From an uncultured Persicitalea sp. (GTDB lineage: Bacteria; Bacteroidota; Bacteroidia; Cytophagales; Spirosomataceae), in contig CATMVR010000270.1 in the NCBI GenBank assembly GCA_950075905.1, forward strand, positions 1-6,871: DNA of 6,871 nt, in the 5' to 3' direction. The position numbers were made by a program, and so were the translations under genes. The notes under the pieces are model-generated. The model was given only the letters and a program-made list of their open reading frames with translations, was not told the DNA's origin and searched no databases. Positions 1 through 5,551 of this stretch are shown piece by piece (the stretch's first letter is position 1; every line of letters starts with the position of its first letter).

Positions 1-640
1 CATAAGCGGCACCACTGATACCGAAGAGACCTTCTTCAAAGTAGGTAAAACCAACCTGATTCTGGACAATCTGATTGCGGAAGGCAAGGCCAAACCGATG
101 ATTATCGTGATGCCCTACGGGAACATAGCCGCGCGGGTGGCCGAGCAAAAAGGCGGGAGCAAGCCCGCCGACCCGGCGGGGCGTGAGAACCCGGAGGCGA
201 TAAAACGAGCCAACGATTTCGCGACGGATTTGGTAAAAAATGTCATTCCGTATATTGAAAAGAGTTACCAGGCTATGCCGGGCCGCGACAATCGGGCTAT
301 CGGTGGCTTTTCGCGCGGAGGTGGGCAAACGCTCCGGACGGCATTTGGCAACATGGACAAGTTTGCGTGGGTGTGCGCTTACAGTTCGTACCTGTCGCCC
401 GACGAAATGGAGCGTAGCTATCCGGCTATCGTCAGTAATCCGGCCAATACCAACAGGCAATTGAAGCTGCTGTGGGTAAGTGTGGGAAGCGATGACTTTC
501 TCTACAAAGGTACCGTAGAGTTCATCGACTACCTGAAAGCCAGACAGGTGAACTACAAGAGCCTGATTACCGACGGCGGTCATACCTGGATGAATGTGAA
601 GAAGTATGTTGCCGAAACCGCCCCGCTGCTATTCCAATAA
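1..640 (+). CDS. Esterase D / feruloyl esterase family protein, 3' part (N-terminus outside window)
   Basis: This is the C-terminal 212 residues of an alpha/beta-hydrolase esterase, read in the frame that starts at base 2. The 5' end lies left of the window. The catalytic set is visible: nucleophile Ser in GGFSRGGG (codon 311-313), acid Asp in GSDDFLY (494-496) and His in GGHTWMN (581-583). The first residues read ISGTTDTEET, the usual sequence just after the oxyanion-hole HG. By family, the enzyme hydrolyses esters on plant polysaccharides, such as feruloyl or acetyl groups on arabinoxylan; the exact substrate cannot be read here. It is followed after 14 bases by a close paralogue that shares KPM-IVMPYGN and the GGHTWMN end. 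Compared with that paralogue it carries about 23 extra residues, rich in Gly, Lys and Pro, between PYGN and the nucleophile region. It is probably secreted like its neighbours, but its signal peptide is not in view. Confidence 0.9.
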   Translation, partial: ISGTTDTEETFFKVGKTNLILDNLIAEGKAKPMIIVMPYGNIAARVAEQKGGSKPADPAGRENPEAIKRANDFATDLVKNVIPYIEKSYQAMPGRDNRAIGGFSRGGGQTLRTAFGNMDKFAWVCAYSSYLSPDEMERSYPAIVSNPANTNRQLKLLWVSVGSDDFLYKGTVEFIDYLKARQVNYKSLITDGGHTWMNVKKYVAETAPLLFQ

Positions 641-654
641 AAATCACCCTACCC

Positions 655-1734
655 ATGAAACGTATTCTATACTTCCTAATCCTGGCCACGGTAGCCTCGC
701 TATCGGCGCGGGCGCAGCAACGTCCTCCGGCCATCAATTCACCCGAAGTGCATGCCGACCACAGCATCACGTTCCGGTACTTTTCCCGGAATGCGAAAAA
801 AGTAACGCTCAGCGGTGAGTTTTTGAAAGCGCCGGTGTCTATGACCAGAGACACAGCAGGCATCTGGAGCGTGACCGTCCCGCCCGTTAAACCGGATATC
901 TACCCATACAGTTTCTGGGTAGACAGCGTACAGATCCCCGATCCGAACAATACCTATATTTTCGCCAACGAGCGGTTTAAGCGCAGTATCGTAGATGTGC
1001 CCGGCCACCAGCCCCTGGTGCATTCGCTCCAGAACGTACCACACGGTAAAGTCAGCTACCGCTACTACAAATCAGGTACCCTGGGAACCACCCGCCCGCT
1101 GCTCGTTTATACCCCACCCGGCTTCAACCCCAGCGGCAAAACCAAATACCCGGTACTGTACCTGATTCACGGCGGCTCTGATACTGAGGAAACCTGGACA
1201 AAAGTAGGCCGGGCCAACCTGATTGCCGACAACCTGATTGCGCAGGGCAAAGCCAAACCCATGTTGATTGTGATGCCCTACGGCAATGTGCGCCCGGCTC
1301 CTATGGCCAATTTCACCCAAGACATGATAAATGACATACTACCCTTTATTGAGGCCAACTACCCGGTGATCAAAGAAAGCACCGGCCGGGCCGTGGCCGG
1401 TTTTTCGGTAGGCGGCGGACAGACGCTGAACATCGGGCTCACCCATCCGGACAGGTTCGCCTACGTGTGTTCGTATGCGCCCTTCACGGCTACCGAAGAA
1501 TTCAAAAAGAATTTTACCGACTGGTCGCCTGATGCCGGACAGATGAATAAGCAGTTGAAGTTGTTTACCATCAGCGTCGGCACCGAAGATTTTCTGTACG
1601 AGCCGGTGAAACAGAACATCGCCATGTTCGAGGATAAGAAGCTGACGGTAAAAAGCTACATCGTACCGGGTGGTCATACCTGGATGAACTGCAAGCAGTA
1701 CCTGGCTACCACGCTACCGGAGCTATTTAAATAA
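655..1734 (+). CDS. Secreted esterase (E-set/CBM48-like domain plus esterase D domain)
   Basis: A 359-residue protein. Residues 1-20 form a signal peptide (MKR, hydrophobic core, then SARA before QQ), so it acts outside the cytoplasm. Residues about 30-115 resemble the immunoglobulin-like E-set/CBM48 domain common at the front of this family (ITFRYFSRNAKKV, GIWSVT, PYSFWVD). Residues about 130-359 are the alpha/beta-hydrolase. HGG at 172-174 is the likely oxyanion hole, Ser251 in GFSVGG the nucleophile, Asp312 in GTEDFLY the acid and His341 in GGHTW the base. The family removes feruloyl, acetyl or similar ester groups from hemicellulose. The start follows CTACCC with no Shine-Dalgarno, as in the next genes. 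It lies 14 bases after the upstream paralogue and 30 before the third esterase, so co-transcription is likely. Its loop between PYGN and the nucleophile is about 23 residues shorter than in the upstream copy, which may change access to the active site. Confidence 0.92.
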   Translation: MKRILYFLILATVASLSARAQQRPPAINSPEVHADHSITFRYFSRNAKKVTLSGEFLKAPVSMTRDTAGIWSVTVPPVKPDIYPYSFWVDSVQIPDPNNTYIFANERFKRSIVDVPGHQPLVHSLQNVPHGKVSYRYYKSGTLGTTRPLLVYTPPGFNPSGKTKYPVLYLIHGGSDTEETWTKVGRANLIADNLIAQGKAKPMLIVMPYGNVRPAPMANFTQDMINDILPFIEANYPVIKESTGRAVAGFSVGGGQTLNIGLTHPDRFAYVCSYAPFTATEEFKKNFTDWSPDAGQMNKQLKLFTISVGTEDFLYEPVKQNIAMFEDKKLTVKSYIVPGGHTWMNCKQYLATTLPELFK

Positions 1735-1764
1735 TCTCATTTGTCATCTAAAACCCTTAATCCC

Positions 1765-2883
1765 ATGATTCGTCAAGCCTTAGCGACTCTCTTTATCGTC
1801 GCTCTCGCCACGGCCAGCTGCCTGGCGCAGGCCAGCCAACCGGCCATTGCGGAAGATTTTAAGCCTTCTACCCTAAACCAACCGGGGCAGGAATACCCGC
1901 AGGTCAACTCCCAGGGAGTTGCCCGCTTCCGTGTTCACGCCCCCAAAGCCGACAGCGTCCGGGTGAGCCTGGGGCTGGGTGGCCGGGGAGGGACCATCCT
2001 AACCAAAGGCGCCGACGGCTACTGGACCGGCACCACGGCGGGCCCGCTGGACGAAGGCTTTCACTATTACAATGTCACGATTGACGGCGGTAAGTTCAAC
2101 GACCCCGGGGCCAAAAATTACTACGGCTCCGTCCGGTGGGAGAGCGGCATTGAGATACCCGCCCACGACCAGGATTTCTACGCCCTGAAAGACGTACCCC
2201 ATGGTCATGTGCAGCAGGTGCTTTTTCCTTCCAAAAGCACGGGTACCTCCCGCCGGGCGTTTGTATACACCCCGCCCGGCTACGAGAAAGACCAGTCCAA
2301 AAAATACCCGGTGCTGTACCTGCAACACGGCTGGGGTGAGGACGAAACCGCCTGGAGTAATCAGGGGCACGCCAATCTGATCATGGACAATCTCATTGCC
2401 GAGGGGAAAATAAAGCCCTTTGTCATCGTGATGACCTACGGCATGACCAACGAAGTAAAGTGGGGGCGCATCCGGGAATTCAGTATCGACCCTTTCCAGA
2501 CGGTGCTCACCCAGGAATTGATTCCGTACGTGGATGCCCATTTCCGCACCCTGGCCAACCGGGACAACCGGGCCATGGCCGGGCTGTCGATGGGCGGAAT
2601 GGAAACCAAAATGATTACCCTCAATAAGCCGGAGGTGTTTGGGTACTACGGCCTGCTCAGCGGGGGCGTCTACGCCCCCGACGACCTCAACGGCAAGGTC
2701 AAACCAAAGCTTGTATTCCTGAGCTGCGGCAGCAAGGAACGGCCCGATGGCGTAAAAAAAGCAGCCACCGACCTGAAAGCCGCCGGGTACAACGCCGTTT
2801 CGTACGTGTCGGAAGGTACCGCCCACGAGTTCCAGACCTGGCGCCGCAGCCTGCACGAGTTGGCTCCTTTGCTGTTTAAATAA
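1765..2883 (+). CDS. Secreted esterase, third paralogue (E-set plus esterase D domain)
   Basis: A 372-residue protein. I chose ATG at 1765 over an in-frame TTG at 1741, because it puts MIRQALATLFIVALATA at the very N-terminus as a signal peptide with likely cleavage after LAQA. An E-set/CBM48-like region covers about residues 45-125 (RFRVHAPKADSVRVSL, DGYWTGT, FHYYNVTIDG). The hydrolase domain follows, with HGWGEDE near 189, Ser275 in GLSMGG and His354 in AHEFQTWRRS. At the position of the acid (GSDDF or GTEDF in the two upstream esterases) it reads CGSKERPDG, so Glu325 seems to replace Asp, or Asp328 serves. The H-E-F-x-x-W-R ending is that of the XynY/XynZ-like feruloyl esterase branch and differs from the GGHTWMN of its neighbours. 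It therefore probably has a different ester specificity. It sits 28 bases before the xylanase. Confidence 0.9.
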   Translation: MIRQALATLFIVALATASCLAQASQPAIAEDFKPSTLNQPGQEYPQVNSQGVARFRVHAPKADSVRVSLGLGGRGGTILTKGADGYWTGTTAGPLDEGFHYYNVTIDGGKFNDPGAKNYYGSVRWESGIEIPAHDQDFYALKDVPHGHVQQVLFPSKSTGTSRRAFVYTPPGYEKDQSKKYPVLYLQHGWGEDETAWSNQGHANLIMDNLIAEGKIKPFVIVMTYGMTNEVKWGRIREFSIDPFQTVLTQELIPYVDAHFRTLANRDNRAMAGLSMGGMETKMITLNKPEVFGYYGLLSGGVYAPDDLNGKVKPKLVFLSCGSKERPDGVKKAATDLKAAGYNAVSYVSEGTAHEFQTWRRSLHELAPLLFK

Positions 2884-2911
2884 GACGTTCTCAACTCCAA
2901 TACCCAACCCT

Positions 2912-4027
2912 ATGATTCAGATAAAACAAATAGCCACCACCCGCATGGCCGGACTTTTGCTCGCTGGCTGTGCGCTGCTGCCCGGTGCTACGTTTGGGCA
3001 AACAATTCCTTCATTGAAGGATACCTTCAAAAACGATTTCGGCATAGGCACGGCGCTGCACAACGCCCAATTTGAAGAGCGTGACCCGCAAACGACCCAG
3101 TTCATCGTGCGTCACTTTAACATGGCTACGCCCGAGAACATCATGAAATCGGCGCCGATTCATCCGAAATGGGACACTTACAACTTCGAGCCGGCGGATA
3201 GGCTGGTGGAGTTCGGCAAAAAGCACAACATTCAGATCAACGGCCATACGCTGATCTGGCACAGCCAGCTACCAGCTTTTATGCGCGGCATGAAGAGTCG
3301 GGATTCTGTCCGGACGTTTTTTGAGGACCACATCAAAACGGTGGCCGGGCGCTACGAAGGAAAAATCTTATCGTGGGACGTCGTCAACGAAGCGCTCAAC
3401 GAGGATGGCACCATGCGCAAGAGCGTTTTTCTGGATTACCTGGGCGACGAGTACGTGACCGAAGCCTTTCGCCTGACCCAGAAAGCCTCGCCCACTACCG
3501 AGCTGTATTACAATGACTACAACAACGAGAAACCGGCCAAGCGGGCGGGCTGTATTGCCCTGATCAAAAAGATTCAGGCCGCCGGCGTTCGCATCGATGG
3601 TGTGGGCATTCAGGGTCACTGGCACGTTGGGCGCGTACCTTTCAAAGACATCGAAGAGAGTATTCTGCAATACGCGGCCCTGGGCCTGAAAGTGATGTTC
3701 ACCGAGTTGGACATCGAGGTCTTGCCCCGCAATTTTCAGGGGGCCGAGGTAGGTCAGCGAATGACCGCCAACGAGCAGTCTAATCCCTACGTGAATGGCT
3801 TGCCTGATGCGGTTCAGCAACAACTGGCTGCCGATTACGAAGCCCTGTTCAAGCTTTTTTTGAAGCACAAAGACAAAGTCACGCGCGTCACGTTCTGGGG
3901 CGTAAACGACGGGAACACCTGGCTGAACAACTGGCCCATCCGCGGCCGCACCAACTACCCGCTGCTGTTTGACCGCAGCAATCAGCCCAAGCCGGCTTTT
4001 TACAAGGTCGTTGCGCTAAAACAGTAA
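2912..4027 (+). CDS. GH10 endo-1,4-beta-xylanase
   Basis: A 371-residue, single-domain glycoside hydrolase family 10 enzyme of about the usual catalytic length, so no carbohydrate-binding module is attached. Family motifs appear in order: NMATPENIMK (70-79), GHTLIWHSQLP (111-121), the acid/base Glu160 in WDVVNEAL, YYNDYNNE (199-206), GIQGHWH (232-238), the nucleophile Glu265 in FTELDIEV, and TFWGVNDGNTW (327-337). It cuts internal beta-1,4 links of xylan with retention of configuration. The N-terminus is an export signal, but its type is unclear: LAGC at 17-20 is a good lipobox, while ALLPGATFGQ after it also allows signal peptidase I cleavage near residue 29. It is the last gene of the esterase operon and is followed by a strong terminator. 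Joint action with the esterases on feruloylated or acetylated arabinoxylan is inferred from this context. Confidence 0.96.
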   Translation: MIQIKQIATTRMAGLLLAGCALLPGATFGQTIPSLKDTFKNDFGIGTALHNAQFEERDPQTTQFIVRHFNMATPENIMKSAPIHPKWDTYNFEPADRLVEFGKKHNIQINGHTLIWHSQLPAFMRGMKSRDSVRTFFEDHIKTVAGRYEGKILSWDVVNEALNEDGTMRKSVFLDYLGDEYVTEAFRLTQKASPTTELYYNDYNNEKPAKRAGCIALIKKIQAAGVRIDGVGIQGHWHVGRVPFKDIEESILQYAALGLKVMFTELDIEVLPRNFQGAEVGQRMTANEQSNPYVNGLPDAVQQQLAADYEALFKLFLKHKDKVTRVTFWGVNDGNTWLNNWPIRGRTNYPLLFDRSNQPKPAFYKVVALKQ

Positions 4028-4028
4028 G

Positions 4029-4048
4029 AGGTACCTGAATAGGTACCT
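4029..4048 (+). repeat. Double AGGTACCT palindrome, hairpin after xylanase stop
   Basis: The 8-base palindrome AGGTACCT occurs twice, separated by GAAT, starting one base after the xylanase stop codon. The RNA can form an 8-bp hairpin with a 4-base loop. No T-run follows, so it is not an intrinsic terminator by itself. It could protect the mRNA 3' end or pause polymerase ahead of the real terminator. The role is inference. Confidence 0.5.
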
Positions 4049-4085
4049 GGCGTTTCTACGGGAAAATAACCCTGTTTCTTTTCTG

Positions 4086-4124
4086 TTGCCTCCTGTATCT
4101 GAATGGTACGGGAGGCAATTTTTT
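4086..4124 (+). terminator. Rho-independent terminator of the xylan operon
   Basis: Arms TTGCCTCCTGTA (4086-4097) and TACGGGAGGCAA (4107-4118) pair over 12 positions with a single G-U, around a 9-base loop, and six T follow (4119-4124). This is a textbook intrinsic terminator 59 bases past the xylanase stop. The stretch from 4125 to 4291 holds nothing else that I recognise. Confidence 0.9.
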
Positions 4125-4291
4125 ATGGAAGAGGCTTCTGATAAGGATATGTCCCTCATTTGCTAAACTCTGATTTGAAGCATAATCCTGATTTTCTCCT
4201 CCCCGGTAGCGGGCAGGCAATCATGTTTTATTGGTTTACTGGTAGGGCTGGCCATGGGGGACGTACTGCCCATTTCTCAAAGGGTTTTCGT

Positions 4292-4299
4292 TATATTTG
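4292..4299 (+). promoter_or_regulatory. Bacteroidota-type -7 box of the antitoxin-like gene
   Basis: TATATTTG matches the Bacteroidota sigma-70 -7 consensus TAnnTTTG exactly and lies 16 bases upstream of the ATG at 4316, giving a very short leader. I see no good -33 TTTG at the normal spacing. The box argues for the ATG at 4316 and against the in-frame start at 4160, which lies upstream of this promoter. Confidence 0.6.
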
Positions 4300-4315
4300 T
4301 AAAAACACGTTAATT

Positions 4316-4699
4316 ATGAACGCACTACGGCAATATACTACCTCAGAGGACGGTACAATCCAATTGACAGTGCCCGCTGAGTATATGCATCGCCGCCTGG
4401 AAATCATCATTCTTCCGGTTGATGATGCTTCCCGGCCTACGCCTGAATCAGCGGAGCAACTGAGGGAGGCACACAGAATCATTGATGAAGGGGGAGGAAT
4501 CGAAGACCCTGATACTTTTCTGGCTGAGTTTGAGCGCAGCCGTCAGGATCGTTCCATGCCTTTGAAGTACTCCCCAAAAGTTGGGCAGATGAGGCGGACG
4601 GCGATGACGCTAAAACTCATAGGGATTTGCACAATCCAGACCAGGAATAAACTCGAAATCTTTGGTATTCCTCGTCAGCAAAGTGAAGTTATGCACTAA
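4316..4699 (+). CDS. Antitoxin-like protein with chimeric C-terminus, toxin partner missing
   Basis: A 127-residue reading frame. Residues 1 to about 85 look like a small type II antitoxin common in Cytophagales: a beta-rich start (IQLTVPAEYMHRRLEIIILPVDD) followed by an acidic helical part (EQLREAHRIIDEGG, FLAEFERSRQDR). That part would normally bind the neighbouring toxin, often a PIN nuclease, and the N-terminal part the promoter DNA. Here the natural end seems lost. Residues 90-98 are encoded by a 27-base repeat derived from the helicase gene, and residues 99-127 are read from the antisense strand of the minus-strand PIN gene. No same-strand toxin follows. The start at 4316 is chosen because a -7 box lies just upstream. 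The N-terminal part may still be expressed; the tail is probably meaningless. The family assignment is by resemblance and only moderately sure. Confidence 0.6.
   Translation: MNALRQYTTSEDGTIQLTVPAEYMHRRLEIIILPVDDASRPTPESAEQLREAHRIIDEGGGIEDPDTFLAEFERSRQDRSMPLKYSPKVGQMRRTAMTLKLIGICTIQTRNKLEIFGIPRQQSEVMH
4583..4609 (-). repeat. 27-base relic of the helicase gene (third copy)
   Basis: These 27 bases are identical to 5430-5456, in the same orientation. In the minus-strand helicase frame they encode VIAVRLICP, which follows the RIG motif of SNF2 helicases. Similarity stops sharply on both sides. The right end directly touches the PIN stop codon (4610-4612) and the left end lies in the antitoxin-like frame. 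A perfect 27-base match is not expected by chance, so this is a recombination scar. Confidence 0.85.
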
Positions 4700-4999
4700 G
4701 GCAGTAGCTGCGATAAGGGCGTCTCCCAGTTTTAATTTTTTGTGAGCTTTCCGCAAAGCAATCGTCTGATCAACGATGGAATCATCCAGATAGAAAACAG
4801 AAGCAAGTGACAGAAAGGACCGAAGCTTTTCCATTTCAGAGGCTTCTCCATCAAAACCCAGCGTCTCGATTTTGACTACAATAGAAACATTGAATGCCTC
4901 ATCAACGACCCTGTCCATTGCTTCCGCTGCTGATTTAGGGAGTTTATTACCTACATAATCAATAAGGGTATTAGAGTCAATCAGGTATTTCTTTCCCAT
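4610..4999 (-). CDS. PIN-domain toxin (VapC-like ribonuclease)
   Basis: A 129-residue single PIN domain of the usual length. The acidic metal-binding residues are visible: Asp8 in YLIDSNTLIDY, Glu45 in KIETLGF, Asp93 in KLGDALIAATAL and Asp114 in RNTKDFEFI. Members of this family are Mg-dependent RNases that cut tRNA, rRNA or mRNA and are held inactive by a partner antitoxin. The start overlaps the last 19 bases of the upstream minus-strand antitoxin gene, the usual translationally coupled antitoxin-toxin order. All catalytic residues are present, so it is probably functional. Its 3' end overlaps convergently with the antitoxin-like gene of the plus strand (4610-4699), and its stop codon lies immediately next to the helicase relic at 4583-4609. 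The RNA target cannot be predicted. Confidence 0.88.
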   Translation of the reverse strand: MGKKYLIDSNTLIDYVGNKLPKSAAEAMDRVVDEAFNVSIVVKIETLGFDGEASEMEKLRSFLSLASVFYLDDSIVDQTIALRKAHKKLKLGDALIAATALVHNFTLLTRNTKDFEFIPGLDCANPYEF

Positions 5000-5202
5000 T
5001 CTGATCTGGATTGCTCCACATATTTTTGTAGTTCATCTGCTGTTTGAGGAGATATAGCCCCCCGAAAGTCTGAAGGCCTCTTCCCTGCCTTTTCCAGTTT
5101 CTTTAAGTCCGGGTGCTTTGTTGTTATATTCTCCCACTCCTTGATCGGAATGACGACGGCCGTAGGCTTGCCCGTTGCATCGGATATGTATTGCAGACTC
5201 AT
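4981..5202 (-). CDS. Antitoxin of the PIN toxin pair
   Basis: A 73-residue protein starting at ATG 5202 (MSLQYISDATGKPTAVVIPI). The frame stays open upstream to 5307, but that extension runs into the poly-C tract and the 3' end of the helicase pseudogene and is not family-like. The N-terminus, with a short beta hairpin and VVIPIKEWENI, resembles Phd/YefM-like antitoxins of Bacteroidota. The C-terminal half (KKLEKAGKRPSDFRG to ELQKYVEQSRSEWERN) is charged and helical, suiting toxin binding. It overlaps the PIN gene by 19 bases. Such antitoxins normally repress their own promoter. I did not find a good -7 box upstream, but an imperfect palindrome lies at 5249-5259. The exact antitoxin family is uncertain. 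Confidence 0.75.
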   Translation of the reverse strand: MSLQYISDATGKPTAVVIPIKEWENITTKHPDLKKLEKAGKRPSDFRGAISPQTADELQKYVEQSRSEWERNT

Positions 5203-5248
5203 GCCGGTTTTTGTTTGAGGTAGTTTGATACATTGTCTAGTGCAAGAT

Positions 5249-5259
5249 ACGAAATTCGT
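5249..5259. promoter_or_regulatory. Possible operator of the PIN antitoxin pair
   Basis: ACGAA-A-TTCGT is an 11-base palindrome with one central base, 47-57 bases upstream of the antitoxin start. A looser AATTC/GAATT pair lies in the adjoining bases up to 5270. Antitoxins of this type bind such sites, but the match is short and the role is a guess. Confidence 0.25.
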
Positions 5260-5299
5260 TTCGAGAATTCCATTCTGGCAGGTACTAACACCCCTCCCC

Positions 5300-5357
5300 C
5301 CCCCCAACCAACCCCAACAAACCCTCCTTCCCCAGCGACCGGAAAAAGCTATCGCCT
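5300..5357. repeat. Direct repeat of the helicase 3' end, copy A (copy B at 6814-6871)
   Basis: Fifty-eight bases align with 6814-6871 with only two substitutions (5321 A for G, 5338 A for C). Only the second changes the protein (Ser for Ala in FFR-LGKEG). The repeat probably continues beyond the right window edge, since this copy extends to 5508. Directly left of it the C tract is 10 long, against 6 in copy B, and the stop codons differ. Confidence 0.9.
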
Positions 5358-5429
5358 TCCACGATCAAATTATCAGCGAGCTTAGCCTTATTCTGCTGCA
5401 TGACCATGATTTTTTCTTCCACGGTATCC

Positions 5430-5456
5430 GGGCAGATGAGGCGGACGGCGATGACG
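5430..5456 (-). repeat. Source-type copy of the 27-base relic
   Basis: This is the part of the helicase pseudogene encoding VIAVRLICP. It is identical to 4583-4609 and in the same orientation. Here it sits in its natural helicase context, directly after the nine-A run, so it or the intact gene to the right is the likely origin of the copy at 4583. Confidence 0.85.
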
Positions 5457-5528
5457 TTTTTTTTTGCGGACCGATGCGGTAGCTGCGGTCGATGGCCTGG
5501 TTTTCGACATGAGCAGTTAGCGTAGTAG

Positions 5529-5551
5529 CCCCCCTGCTTAAAAATCGGGGG
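5529..5551. other. GC hairpin over the ATPase stop codon
   Basis: Six C (5529-5534) and five G (5547-5551) can pair around a 12-base AT-rich loop that contains the ATPase stop codon. No T-run follows on either strand, so intrinsic termination is doubtful. It may only mark the boundary between the ATPase gene and the helicase fragment. Confidence 0.3.

Larger units (their letters stand above)
5285..5508 (-). pseudogene. Truncated, frameshifted 3' end of a SNF2-type helicase gene
   Basis: Read on the minus strand, 5508-5464 encodes VENQAIDRSYRIGPQ, which carries helicase motif VI of the SNF2 C-terminal lobe. A run of nine A (5465-5457) then breaks the frame. Seven or ten would restore VIAVRLICPDTVEEKI, then an AKLADNLIVE segment, then GDSFFRSLGKEGLLGLV, the typical SNF2 C-terminus. 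The stop is TAG at 5287-5285, after a G-rich tail. Everything upstream of VENQ, including both ATPase lobes, is absent: the sequence passes within 30 bases into the ATPase stop codon. Bases 5300-5357 match the living helicase tail at 6814-6871 with two mismatches (5321 and 5338). It is therefore a duplicated tail and cannot make a helicase. A few bases before VENQ (read as LTA) might be a further decayed remnant, but this is weak. Confidence 0.85.

Noticed and set aside
1741..1764. TTG start for the third esterase
   Set aside because: It would place polar residues before the signal peptide; the ATG at 1765 is better and has the same CCC-ATG context as the neighbouring genes.
1999..2907. 302-residue open frame on the minus strand
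   Set aside because: It is antisense to the third esterase, shows no family motif and is kept open by the codon bias of the real gene.
4160..4315. In-frame N-terminal extension of the antitoxin-like gene
   Set aside because: It lies upstream of the exact TAnnTTTG box at 4292 and reads as non-family sequence; the ATG at 4316 gives a proper antitoxin start.
4028..4315. Possible tRNA or small RNA gene
   Set aside because: I see no cloverleaf or riboswitch-like core; the only structures are the hairpin at 4029 and the terminator at 4086.
5203..5307. N-terminal extension of the PIN antitoxin
   Set aside because: It would include the poly-C tract and the pseudogene end; the ATG at 5202 gives the normal antitoxin start.
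5291..5340. Repeated CCCCAACC-like units as a possible CRISPR or tandem array
   Set aside because: There are no regular repeat and spacer units; the pattern is the reverse complement of Gly/Leu codons in the helicase tail.
5225..5482. 85-residue plus-strand frame
   Set aside because: It is the antisense reading of the helicase pseudogene and has no features of its own.
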